A stretch of DNA of 64,000 bases from Marinobacterium lutimaris. Lineage in GTDB: Bacteria; Pseudomonadota; Gammaproteobacteria; Pseudomonadales; Balneatricaceae. Below, one piece after another: positions 56,886 to 64,000 of the stretch; the first letter of the stretch is position 1; each line of letters opens with the position of its first letter. The stretch lies in NCBI RefSeq assembly GCF_900108065.1, contig NZ_FNVQ01000001.1:1240001-1304000 (forward strand). The letters run 5' to 3'. The notes beneath the pieces are model-generated. The model saw only the letters and a program-made list of their open reading frames with translations. It had not been told where the DNA came from and did not search any database. Position numbers and translations under genes: made by a program.

Positions 56886-57980
56886 TTAATTGGATTTTGA
56901 CACAAATCGTTTGTACACCATCCCCACCGGGCCGCTCTCGTACCAGTGGCGCGTGCCACGGCTACGGGCATCCCGACCCAGGGACTGGGTCAAGCGATCA
57001 AGAATGATGGCAAGAATAACGATACCGACACCGCCCACAGTGGCGAGACCAATATCCAGGCGACCAATACCCCGCAGAACCATCAGGCCGAGACCGCCTA
57101 CAGAGATCATCGAAGCGATGACCACCATCGACAGACACAGCATCAAGGTCTGGTTAACACCCGCCATAATGGTTGGCATCGCCAGGGGCAGCTGCACCCG
57201 GGTCAGCAATTGGCGTTTACTCACACCAAAGGAGTTGGCCGCTTCAATAAGATCACCCGGTACCTGGCGAATACCCAGATTGGTGAGACGGATTACCGGC
57301 GGCACCGAGAAAATAATGGTCACGACGACACCCGGTACATTACCGATACCGAACAGCATCACGATCGGCACCAGGTAAACAAAGGCCGGCGTGGTCTGCA
57401 TCGCATCGAGAATAGGTCGTACTATTCCGTTAACCCGCTCACTGCGGGACATCCAGATACCGGTCGGAATACCGACCAGCGCACAGAAAAATACCGCCGT
57501 CAGCACCAGCGACAGCGTCGTCATCGCCTCCTGCCAGGCGCCAATAGCACCAATGATCGGCAAGCTGATCAGCGCGCCAATGGCCAGACGCCCGCTGGCA
57601 AGCTGCCAGGCGAGCAGCGTAAAAATCAGAATAATCAACGGGGCCGGCGCCGCAGTCAGCAGCCCGTCAACGCCGCTAAGCAGCGCATCGATCGGCATTT
57701 TGATAGCGGTAAAGAAGGGGCGAAAGTTACTCACCACCCAATCAAGACCGTTCTCGACCCAACCCTCCAGCGGAATCAGAGTTTCCTGGAAGGGATGCAG
57801 CCAGTCAAAGCTGGTGGGCTCGTCAATCGCCGACGTATTGGTGAGCCAATCCTGACCGCTGGTATCCGAAGCACCCCAGGGATCAGACTGCTCCGAGGCC
57901 GCCCCCCAGGGATCGCTGCTTTGATCGGATGCCGCACCCCAGGAATCCTGGGCCGGCGCACTCTGTTGCTGTTCACTCAT
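56886..57980 (-). CDS. proW: glycine betaine/proline-betaine permease ProW
   Basis: Inner-membrane permease of 364 residues. A long cytosolic or periplasmic N-terminal extension (about 1-95) is followed by the permease core with EAA-type loop [51 protein letters not shown] at about 188-211 (position only) is a ProW hallmark. The N-terminal extension contains repeats of DPWGA[AS] (around 13-40), also hinted at in other ProW proteins. Its start lies 8 bp inside the end of proV. Confidence 0.96.
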   Translation of the reverse strand: MSEQQQSAPAQDSWGAASDQSSDPWGAASEQSDPWGASDTSGQDWLTNTSAIDEPTSFDWLHPFQETLIPLEGWVENGLDWVVSNFRPFFTAIKMPIDALLSGVDGLLTAAPAPLIILIFTLLAWQLASGRLAIGALISLPIIGAIGAWQEAMTTLSLVLTAVFFCALVGIPTGIWMSRSERVNGIVRPILDAMQTTPAFVYLVPIVMLFGIGNVPGVVVTIIFSVPPVIRLTNLGIRQVPGDLIEAANSFGVSKRQLLTRVQLPLAMPTIMAGVNQTLMLCLSMVVIASMISVGGLGLMVLRGIGRLDIGLATVGGVGIVILAIILDRLTQSLGRDARSRGTRHWYESGPVGMVYKRFVSKSN

Positions 57981-59175
57981 CGCCTTCGCCCTCCCGATCC
58001 AGGGTTTCCAAAAGAACAGCCTTGCTGATCACTCCCAGGTATTTGCCATCTTCATCAACCACCGGCACGCTGCACGGCGCCTGCGCCACTGTACCGATCA
58101 GCTCGCCCACCGGCTGCTTTGCCGGCAGACTCGGAACATTCTCAAGGTAGGAGCTTTCGAGGTTGCCATCCTGCTTGAGCTGCTCGGTCATGGAGCTGAC
58201 CGAAACGGCACCGATATAACGGCTTTCCCGATCCACCACATAACCGTATTCGCGATCGTTATCCTTAAGCAGCCGCAGTGCAGAGCGCAGCTGATTACCC
58301 GATTCCTTGCGAATAATCGTCGCCTGGCGTCGTTTGGCGATATCCTTGGCGCAGAACACGTTGCTCACATCGACGCCACGGAAGAAACTGCGCACATAAT
58401 CGTTGGCTGGATTATTGAGAATCTCATCCGGCGTCCCTACCTGCACGACGACCCCGCCCTGCATGATGGCGATGCGATCGCCGATACGCATGGCTTCGTC
58501 CAGATCATGGGAAATAAATACAATGGTGCGTTTGTGCTGATGCTGGAGGGCGACAAGCTCATCCTGCATACCGGTGCGGATCAGCGGATCCAGCGCCGAA
58601 AACGCCTCATCCATCAGCAGGATATCCGGGTCGTTGGCGAGCGCGCGAGCCAGCCCTACGCGCTGCTGCATACCGCCCGAAAGCTCATCCGGATAGGAGT
58701 TGGCCTGAGCCTCAAGCCCCACCTGCTTGAGCGCATGCAGCGCTTTCTCATGCCACACGCTGACCGGTTCACCGGCTATCTCAAGCCCAAAGGCTGTGTT
58801 GTCGAGCACACTCATGTGCGGCATCAGAGCGAAGGACTGAAACACCATAGCGATCTTGCGGCGACGCACCTGCTGAAGCGCACGCTCATCGATGGCCGCG
58901 ATATCCTCGCCGTCGATCAGCACCTGGCCGCGGGTTGGCTCGATAAGTCGGTTGAGAAGACGTACGAGAGTGGATTTACCGGAGCCTGAAAGCCCCATTA
59001 CAACGAAGATTTCGCCTTCGTTGATGCTCAGGTTGGCATCGTGAACACCAACAGTCAGCCCTGTGCGGGCAAAAATCTCGTCTTTGGCGACACCCTGCTC
59101 CAGGAGCTTGAAGGCTTCGGAGGGCTCATCTCCGAATATTTTGTAAAGGTTCTTAACTTCCAGTTTGACAGTCAT
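57973..59175 (-). CDS. proV: glycine betaine/proline-betaine ATPase ProV
   Basis: Cytosolic ATPase of 400 residues. The ABC domain (about 30-275) has Walker A GLSGSGKS, the signature [15 protein letters not shown] and Walker [14 protein letters not shown]. Two CBS domains (about 280-395) follow, which in related OpuA-type ATPases sense ionic strength. First gene of the ProU operon. The 328-bp region upstream carries the interleaved repeats at 59374. The direct binding site is weak (GATCGGTATTGC). Confidence 0.96.
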   Translation of the reverse strand: MTVKLEVKNLYKIFGDEPSEAFKLLEQGVAKDEIFARTGLTVGVHDANLSINEGEIFVVMGLSGSGKSTLVRLLNRLIEPTRGQVLIDGEDIAAIDERALQQVRRRKIAMVFQSFALMPHMSVLDNTAFGLEIAGEPVSVWHEKALHALKQVGLEAQANSYPDELSGGMQQRVGLARALANDPDILLMDEAFSALDPLIRTGMQDELVALQHQHKRTIVFISHDLDEAMRIGDRIAIMQGGVVVQVGTPDEILNNPANDYVRSFFRGVDVSNVFCAKDIAKRRQATIIRKESGNQLRSALRLLKDNDREYGYVVDRESRYIGAVSVSSMTEQLKQDGNLESSYLENVPSLPAKQPVGELIGTVAQAPCSVPVVDEDGKYLGVISKAVLLETLDREGEGDE

Positions 59176-59373
59176 GCAATACCGATCAGGTTTCGAACAG
59201 ATAAGTTGTCGCCCCGCACGCTGGCGACACCTGAATGCTTCCCTGCTTCGGGTGGTTGACCGACCTTACTGTCGTGAAAAATAGACCATCCGATCAGGAA
59301 GCCTTTTTCAAACTAACCGTTTATATCGAAAAGATAAAGATCGTATTGCGATTGATTTTTTTAGGTAAGCCGC

Positions 59374-59428
59374 TCAATGGCTGGTCGAGAGGATCGAAGA
59401 ACTTCGAACATTGAGCCTCTCTCGACAA
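59374..59428. promoter_or_regulatory. two interleaved 8-bp inverted repeats upstream of proV
   Basis: GCTCAATG (59374-59381) pairs with CATTGAGC (59411-59418). GTCGAGAG (59386-59393) pairs with CTCTCGAC (59421-59428). The arms alternate (A, B, A', B'), so RNA could form an H-type pseudoknot or one of two exclusive stems. Between B and A' a small hairpin TCGAA/TTCGA (59396-59409) fits as well. The site lies about 200-255 bp before proV in the otherwise empty 59176-59503 gap, either in the proV leader or after hemH. Confidence 0.5.
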
Positions 59429-59503
59429 CTATGCACCAAGATGCATCACGGCGTAACCACGCGCACCAAAACCCAGCAAAACAGCATATTAGATAGACGG
59501 GGA

Positions 59504-60583
59504 TCAGAATTTGCTGCCAGCAGCCAGCTGATCACGAGCCTGGGTATCTGCGGGATCCTCCCCTAGCCAGTCACCTATCTGCCCCCGGACAAGCTGCTCC
59601 AATGCATCGATATGCGATACTTCGTCATTCAGTGCAGGAATGTACTGGTAATCCGTGCCACCCGCTTCCAGAAAATAATCTCGGTTTTCCACGCCGATCT
59701 CCTCGATGGTTTCCAGGCAGTCCGCAGAAAACCCCGGGCAGTAAATCTGCACCGAACGCACACCCTGTGCAGGTAGCGATTTCAGCGTTTCATCGGTATA
59801 AGGCTTGAGCCACTCTTCACGACCAAAACGGGACTGGAAAGTGGTCAAACAAAACGCCTCATCAACCCCGAGACGTTGCGCCAATAGACGAGAAGTAGCC
59901 CGACATTCACAGTAGTACGGGTCACCTGAGAGAAGATAGCGCTTAGGAACACCATGGTATGAAAGCAACAGCCGGTCGGGCTGCCCTTTCTCCGCCCAGT
60001 GTTTTTCGATCGCCTGCGCCATCGCCTCAATGTAGGGTGGAAAGTCATGGTAATGAGATACGAAACGCAGGTCAGGCAGCCAGCGACGGGCAGAAAAATC
60101 AGCAGCAAGGGCATCAAAGGTAGACCCGGAGGTAGCACCGCTGTACTGCGGATATAGAGGCAAAACCAGTAATTTACGCACGCCTCGATCCTGCATCGAC
60201 TGCAGAACGCTGGCTATAGACGGATTACCGTAACGCATGGCGAAATCGACGATGACCGGCTTACCCGCAGCGCTGGAGAAGCGCACAGACAGCGCCTGTG
60301 CCTGATTACGGGTGTGCACCAGCAGTGGCGAGCCCTCATCGGTCCATACCTGGCGGTAAGCCTCAGCAGAGCGCTTGGGGCGGATATTAAGAATCACGCC
60401 ATTAAGAATCAGCCACCAGATCGGACGCGGCACCTCAACGACACGCGGGTCCCAGAGAAACTCCTTGAGATAGCGGCGCAGCGCTGGCGTTGTCGGCTCA
60501 TCGGGCGTGCCCAGGTTGGTCAGCAAAATGCCGATGCCATCTTGCTGCAGGTGTTCGAAATTCGTTGCCGACCGGTATTTCAT
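59504..60583 (-). CDS. hemH: ferrochelatase
   Basis: Final enzyme of heme synthesis, 359 residues, inserting Fe2+ into protoporphyrin IX. Features are GILLTNLGTPDEPTTPALRRYL near the start (about 18-39, by position), LPLYPQYSGATSGS (about 146-159), the catalytic His in LLLSYHGVPKRYL (near 214), and the C-terminal FSADCLETIEEI. The Cys-containing segment DPYYCECRAT is present. It stands alone on the minus strand, before proV. I see no classic terminator behind it. Confidence 0.96.
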   Translation of the reverse strand: MKYRSATNFEHLQQDGIGILLTNLGTPDEPTTPALRRYLKEFLWDPRVVEVPRPIWWLILNGVILNIRPKRSAEAYRQVWTDEGSPLLVHTRNQAQALSVRFSSAAGKPVIVDFAMRYGNPSIASVLQSMQDRGVRKLLVLPLYPQYSGATSGSTFDALAADFSARRWLPDLRFVSHYHDFPPYIEAMAQAIEKHWAEKGQPDRLLLSYHGVPKRYLLSGDPYYCECRATSRLLAQRLGVDEAFCLTTFQSRFGREEWLKPYTDETLKSLPAQGVRSVQIYCPGFSADCLETIEEIGVENRDYFLEAGGTDYQYIPALNDEVSHIDALEQLVRGQIGDWLGEDPADTQARDQLAAGSKF

Positions 60584-60668
60584 TAGCTGACCTTCTCCGC
60601 ATAACTCTCTGATAAAACTGCAGTAGCAGTGTACTCAAGAGGCTATACGTGGACCAGCACGAAGCGGC

Positions 60669-61211
60669 TCACCCCTGATTCTGCGCAACCAGCCTTGCCG
60701 GGTTTACCCCGCTGCTTTCAACCACTGACTCCGGATCCCGCGACAGGCGGATCGGCTTTTCATTTTCGTCAAAGAACAGCAGCAGAGCGCCCTCTGGCGT
60801 GAAGCGACTGGTGTATACATTCTCCAGCCGGTTCAGCAGCAGGCGCTCCTGCATCATGACCGGGTCGGCACAGATACGTCGCGTAACTTTAATCGACTGC
60901 AGCGCAAGCTCTTCGTTGCCGGTGAGCATATAGTCACCAAGAAAACGGTTGCAGCCCGCTAGACCACCGACGCGACTGCGGTCGTCAAAAGCGATAACCA
61001 GAGGTTTGGTAGTATCGATGGCGCGATCGCCAATAGACTGGATAAGCCAACGGCCGGACAGCGCGCCCGCTCGCTGGGAATAAAAGACTTCGACAACATC
61101 GGCAGAGGTCAAGGCTGACGGCTGATCGGCCACCTGATTCCCGCTGCACGCTGAAAGCACGACGCTCATCGTGAGTACTGAGATATACCCACACATCCTC
61201 CTGATCATCAT
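60669..61211 (-). CDS. META-domain lipoprotein (HslJ-like)
   Basis: A lipoprotein of about 180 residues. The signal ends VLSAC (Cys near residue 22 of this start), followed by a linker. The META domain (about 50-150) has LSGRWLIQSIGDRAI, the hallmark GGLAGCNRFLGDYML and the pair of Cys in RRICADP. Related HslJ proteins are linked to heat and novobiocin resistance; the function is unknown. The ATG at 61211 (GGGAGG, 5 bp) is chosen; the GTG at 61217 is possible. Confidence 0.85.
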   Translation of the reverse strand: MMIRRMCGYISVLTMSVVLSACSGNQVADQPSALTSADVVEVFYSQRAGALSGRWLIQSIGDRAIDTTKPLVIAFDDRSRVGGLAGCNRFLGDYMLTGNEELALQSIKVTRRICADPVMMQERLLLNRLENVYTSRFTPEGALLLFFDENEKPIRLSRDPESVVESSGVNPARLVAQNQG

Positions 61212-61323
61212 TGTCACCTCCCTGCGACCGAGCTCCGTAAGTAACCACTAATATTATATCTAATTTACGTTTTTACCAGCCTGAACCTTGGTACAAGTAG
61301 AAACTCCGTAGCAGGCAAACAAA

Positions 61324-61345
61324 AACGGCCTCAAAAGAGGCCGTT
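61324..61345 (-). terminator. terminator after fabV
   Basis: AACGGCCTC (61324-61332) pairs with GAGGCCGTT (61337-61345), loop AAAA. The minus strand continues TTTTTGTTTGC. It lies 23 bp after the fabV stop. Confidence 0.85.
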
Positions 61346-61367
61346 ACGTAGCAAATCTAAAGCGATA

Positions 61368-62561
61368 TCAGATATCGATTACATCAAACTCTACCAGCGG
61401 GCTCACATCCGCTTCGTAATCGATGCCGTCGATACCAAAGCCGAACAGCTTCAGGAACTCGTCCTTATAAAGCGCGTAATCGGTCAGATCGAACAGATTC
61501 TCGGTGGTCACCTGCGGCCAGAGTTCGCGGCACGCCTGCTGAACCTCTTCACGCAGCTCCCAATCATCCATACGGAAGCGGTTACCTTCGTCCATCTGGG
61601 CCTCGGCGCCATACAGACCGGTGTTAAACAAACGATGCACCTGCTCCATGCAGCCTTCGTGCAGACCCTGCTCGCGCATAACGCGGAATACCATGGACAG
61701 GTACAGCGGCATTACCGGAATTGCAGAGCTCGCCTGAGTCACGACGGACTTGAGTACAGCCACGTTGGCCTGACCACCTTCGGCGCCCAGCATGGTGTTC
61801 AGCTCGCCTGCTGCACGATCGAGATCCTGCTTCGCCTTGCCCAGCGCACCGTGCCAGTAAATCGGCCAGGTGATATCGGTACCGATGTAGCTGTAGGCCA
61901 CGGTTTTGCAACCCGGCGCCAGCACGTCAGCTTCTTTCAGAGCATTGAGCCAGAGTTCCCAGTCTTCGCCACCCATCACGGTAACGGTGTCTTCGACTTC
62001 CTGCTCGGTAGCCGGCTCGATTTCGGCTTCGATGATGCAATCTTTATTGGTGTCGATCGCCGTAGAGCGGTACGGCTCGCCGATCGGCTTCAGTGCGGAA
62101 CGCACGACCTCACCGCTATCCGGCATTTTACGGACCGGTGACGCCAGGGAGTAAACCACCAGGTCAACCTGACCCAGGTCTTCCTTGATCAGGTCAACGA
62201 CCTTCTGCTTGGCATCGTGGGAGAAGGCATCGCCGTTCAGACTCTTGGCATACAGCCCCTCTTCCTTGGCGAGACGATCAAAGGCAGCTGCGTTGTACCA
62301 ACCGGCCGTACCGGTTTTCTTCTCGGTGCCCGGCTTTTCAAAGAACACACCGATGGTAGCGGCACCGCTGCCAAACGCCGCAGCGATACGGGACGACAGA
62401 CCGTAACCGCTGGAGGAACCGATCACCAGCACCTTTTTCGGGCCGTTTTCGATGCTTCCCTGGGCACGCGTGTATTCGATCTGCTCGCGCACATTGGCTT
62501 CACAGCCGGTCGGGTGAGTGGTTGTACAGATAAAACCGCGGATTTTTGGTTTGATAATCAT
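61368..62561 (-). CDS. fabV: enoyl-ACP reductase FabV
   Basis: NADH-dependent trans-2-enoyl-ACP (or enoyl-CoA) reductase of 397 residues, last step of fatty acid elongation. The FabV hallmarks are all present: [20 protein letters not shown] at the N-terminus, the dinucleotide site [14 protein letters not shown] (46-59) and the catalytic pair Tyr235 and Lys244 (Tyr-x8-Lys, in [12 protein letters not shown]). The C-terminal [15 protein letters not shown] is also typical. FabV enzymes are naturally tolerant of triclosan. It is a single gene with its own terminator. Confidence 0.97.
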   Translation of the reverse strand: MIIKPKIRGFICTTTHPTGCEANVREQIEYTRAQGSIENGPKKVLVIGSSSGYGLSSRIAAAFGSGAATIGVFFEKPGTEKKTGTAGWYNAAAFDRLAKEEGLYAKSLNGDAFSHDAKQKVVDLIKEDLGQVDLVVYSLASPVRKMPDSGEVVRSALKPIGEPYRSTAIDTNKDCIIEAEIEPATEQEVEDTVTVMGGEDWELWLNALKEADVLAPGCKTVAYSYIGTDITWPIYWHGALGKAKQDLDRAAGELNTMLGAEGGQANVAVLKSVVTQASSAIPVMPLYLSMVFRVMREQGLHEGCMEQVHRLFNTGLYGAEAQMDEGNRFRMDDWELREEVQQACRELWPQVTTENLFDLTDYALYKDEFLKLFGFGIDGIDYEADVSPLVEFDVIDI

Positions 62562-62684
62562 CGTCTATCTATCGGTGTCCGTCAGGTGAATTTCAGAGGC
62601 GCTAAGATAACCCATTTTAGCAGGCAACAACAGCAAGGCCCGGGATACCTGCGATACAGGTCATTTTGAGCGCTGAACGCAAGT

Positions 62685-63458
62685 CTAGAGCCGTAGCTGC
62701 TGGTAACGGGTAAAGCAGCGTTTCAGCGCCAGGTTCACGACGATCAATGTCCCCACAGCTGTTGCTCCCACCATCATCAGCATCACCAGAATCTGGTAGC
62801 GCACCGCCTGGGCTGGATCCACACCCGCCAGGATCTGGCCGCTCATCATCCCCGGCAGGGATACCAGCCCCACCGTCATCATTGCATTGACCGATGGAAT
62901 CATACCGGCGCGTATCGCATCCCGCCGCAACCGCAGGCAGGACTCCTGCCAATTTCCACCAAGGCTGAGTATCAACTCAACCTCCGCCCTTTGCTCACGC
63001 AAGCTTTTGAATAGACGCTCCAGCGCAATTGAAATCGCATTCATTGCGTTGCCGGCGATCATCCCACCCAGCGGAATAAAGTACTGCGGCGTGTACCAGG
63101 GCTGTACCTGCACCACTGCGCTGGTGACAAAAAGGGTAATCAGTGTGAAGGTGACCGCCATGGATACAAAGGTGGGACCCAGGATCGCGACCTTCGACTC
63201 ATCCACCCGGCCACGAATGGCATGAGCCGCCCAGAACAGCATCCAGAGATAGAGCAGCAGAATGAGCCAGGGATTGTGGAGATCGAACACGAACTGCAGC
63301 AGATAGCCCACCAAAGCCAGCTGCGCAAAGGTACGGATAGTCCCGACCAGCAGGTCACGCTCCATCTTAAGGCGGTAAAAAAGGGAGGCGCCGGCGGCGA
63401 GCAGAATAAACAGCAGCGATATCAGCAGCTGCCCCCAGCCGATTTCGACCACATTCAT
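62685..63458 (-). CDS. fetB: FetB-type ABC permease (UPF0014)
   Basis: Inner-membrane protein of 257 residues with seven or so hydrophobic segments, of the UPF0014 family. Typical sequences are the GGMIAGNAMNAISIALERL segment (about 132-150), the charged cytosolic loop after it (REQRAEVELILSLGG) and MIPSVNAMMTVGLVSLPGMMSGQILAG (about 183-209, by position). In Escherichia FetAB (YbbLM) is an iron exporter linked to peroxide resistance. Its start overlaps fetA by 4 bp. Confidence 0.9.
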   Translation of the reverse strand: MNVVEIGWGQLLISLLFILLAAGASLFYRLKMERDLLVGTIRTFAQLALVGYLLQFVFDLHNPWLILLLYLWMLFWAAHAIRGRVDESKVAILGPTFVSMAVTFTLITLFVTSAVVQVQPWYTPQYFIPLGGMIAGNAMNAISIALERLFKSLREQRAEVELILSLGGNWQESCLRLRRDAIRAGMIPSVNAMMTVGLVSLPGMMSGQILAGVDPAQAVRYQILVMLMMVGATAVGTLIVVNLALKRCFTRYQQLRL

Positions 63459-64000
63459 GCTGCCGGCTCCAGTCTGTTAGATACAAAACGGTAATGACGC
63501 CCCTGGAAACCCTCAAGCGGCTGATGACTGACAACCACCTGCGCCATCCCCTCGAGACTGGCCCGCTCCAGAAGCCGCGCAACCAGGGCGGCATTTTGCT
63601 CATCCAGCGCCGCTATCGGCTCATCGCAGAGCAGCACCTCAGGCTTTAGCAGCAGACGCTGCAACAGTGCGACGCGTGCCTTTTGCCCCGGAGACAGATT
63701 CCTGGCGTCGGTATCGAGCGAAATATTGAGATCCAGACTTTCAAGCTCCTCGCGCATCGCCTTATCACCGGGTAACGGCGCGCAACTCACCCGCAACGAA
63801 AAAGCCAGGCAGAGGTTATCGCGCACACTGCCTTCAAGCATCACTGGCGTCTGCGGCAGGTAAGCCACGCATCGACGCAACTGCGCCGGCGCCCAATCCG
63901 CCAGTAATTTCCCCTTAACGCTGATTTTTTCTTCACCGCCTGGCTCGAGCATGCACAGGTGGCGCAGCAGCGTCGACTTACCGCAACCCGAAGGCCCCGT
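63455..64000 (-). CDS. fetA: FetA-type ABC ATPase (3' part only)
   Basis: Partner ATPase of FetB; the 5' end lies beyond the right edge, and 181 residues are seen. Walker A is GPSGCGKSTLLRHL at the very edge. The Q-loop is AYLPQTPVMLEG, the signature LSPGQKARVALLQRLL, Walker B VLLCDEPIAALDEQ and the H-loop VVSHQP. The length and overlap with fetB fit the FetAB iron exporter pair. An ATG at 63952 lies after Walker A, so it is not the true start. Confidence 0.9.
   Translation of the reverse strand, partial: TGPSGCGKSTLLRHLCMLEPGGEEKISVKGKLLADWAPAQLRRCVAYLPQTPVMLEGSVRDNLCLAFSLRVSCAPLPGDKAMREELESLDLNISLDTDARNLSPGQKARVALLQRLLLKPEVLLCDEPIAALDEQNAALVARLLERASLEGMAQVVVSHQPLEGFQGRHYRFVSNRLEPAA

Overview
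The window reads as ordinary, gene-dense core chromosome of a gammaproteobacterium, most likely a marine or halotolerant member of the Oceanospirillales/Pseudomonadales. Several blocks keep the gene order known from Pseudomonas (nagZ next to psrA; nadA-bepA-tusA like-perM-bcp-dapA-bamC-purC; tRNA-Lys-queC-cpoB-pal-tolBARQ-ybgC-ruvBAC-yebC-aspS). Others follow Escherichia (mltD-gloB-yafS-rnhA-dnaQ; lon-hupB-ppiD; proVWX). A NhaB Na+/H+ antiporter and a full ProU betaine transporter fit a salty habitat. I see no rRNA, CRISPR array, prophage or intact transposase.

Left part (1-16 kb): the start of nagZ, a signal-less YkuD-fold enzyme, a PsrA-like TetR regulator, sohB, an SCP2 protein, nudC and nhaB. 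Next come rnhA-dnaQ with yafS, gloB, the lytic transglycosylase mltD and a complete yejABEF peptide importer. Several of these genes (nagZ, the YkuD enzyme, mltD, perhaps yej) concern release and recycling of cell-wall peptides.

Middle-left (16-33 kb): ppiD, tRNA-Asp, hupB, lon and nfuA. Between tRNA-Asp and ppiD sits a 236-bp element whose ends resemble IS5 terminal repeats and which has no transposase. Then a CPA2 antiporter, ybiB, rlmD-rluA, a 2-hydroxyacid dehydrogenase and a GDH-180 type NAD-glutamate dehydrogenase.

Middle-right (33-53 kb): dapA-bamC-purC, bcp, tusA like-perM, bepA, nadA, two identical tRNA-Lys genes, queC, the complete Tol-Pal cluster, a small DksA-like protein, the ruv genes with a TRIC/UPF0126 membrane protein gene inserted between ruvC and ruvA, yebC and aspS.

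Right part (53-64 kb): a HIT protein, a COG3146-type acyltransferase, two small unknown genes, proVWX, hemH, a META-domain lipoprotein, fabV, and fetB with the truncated end of fetA at the window edge. The proV upstream region holds two interleaved 8-bp inverted repeats that could form a pseudoknot or two alternative stems.

The points most worth a second look are the probable cytosolic L,D-carboxypeptidase beside nagZ, the IS5-like miniature element in front of ppiD, the interleaved repeats upstream of proV, the 14-nt repeat array downstream of psrA, and the membrane protein gene embedded in the ruv operon. All calls rest on reading the sequence and on family knowledge; no database search was run.
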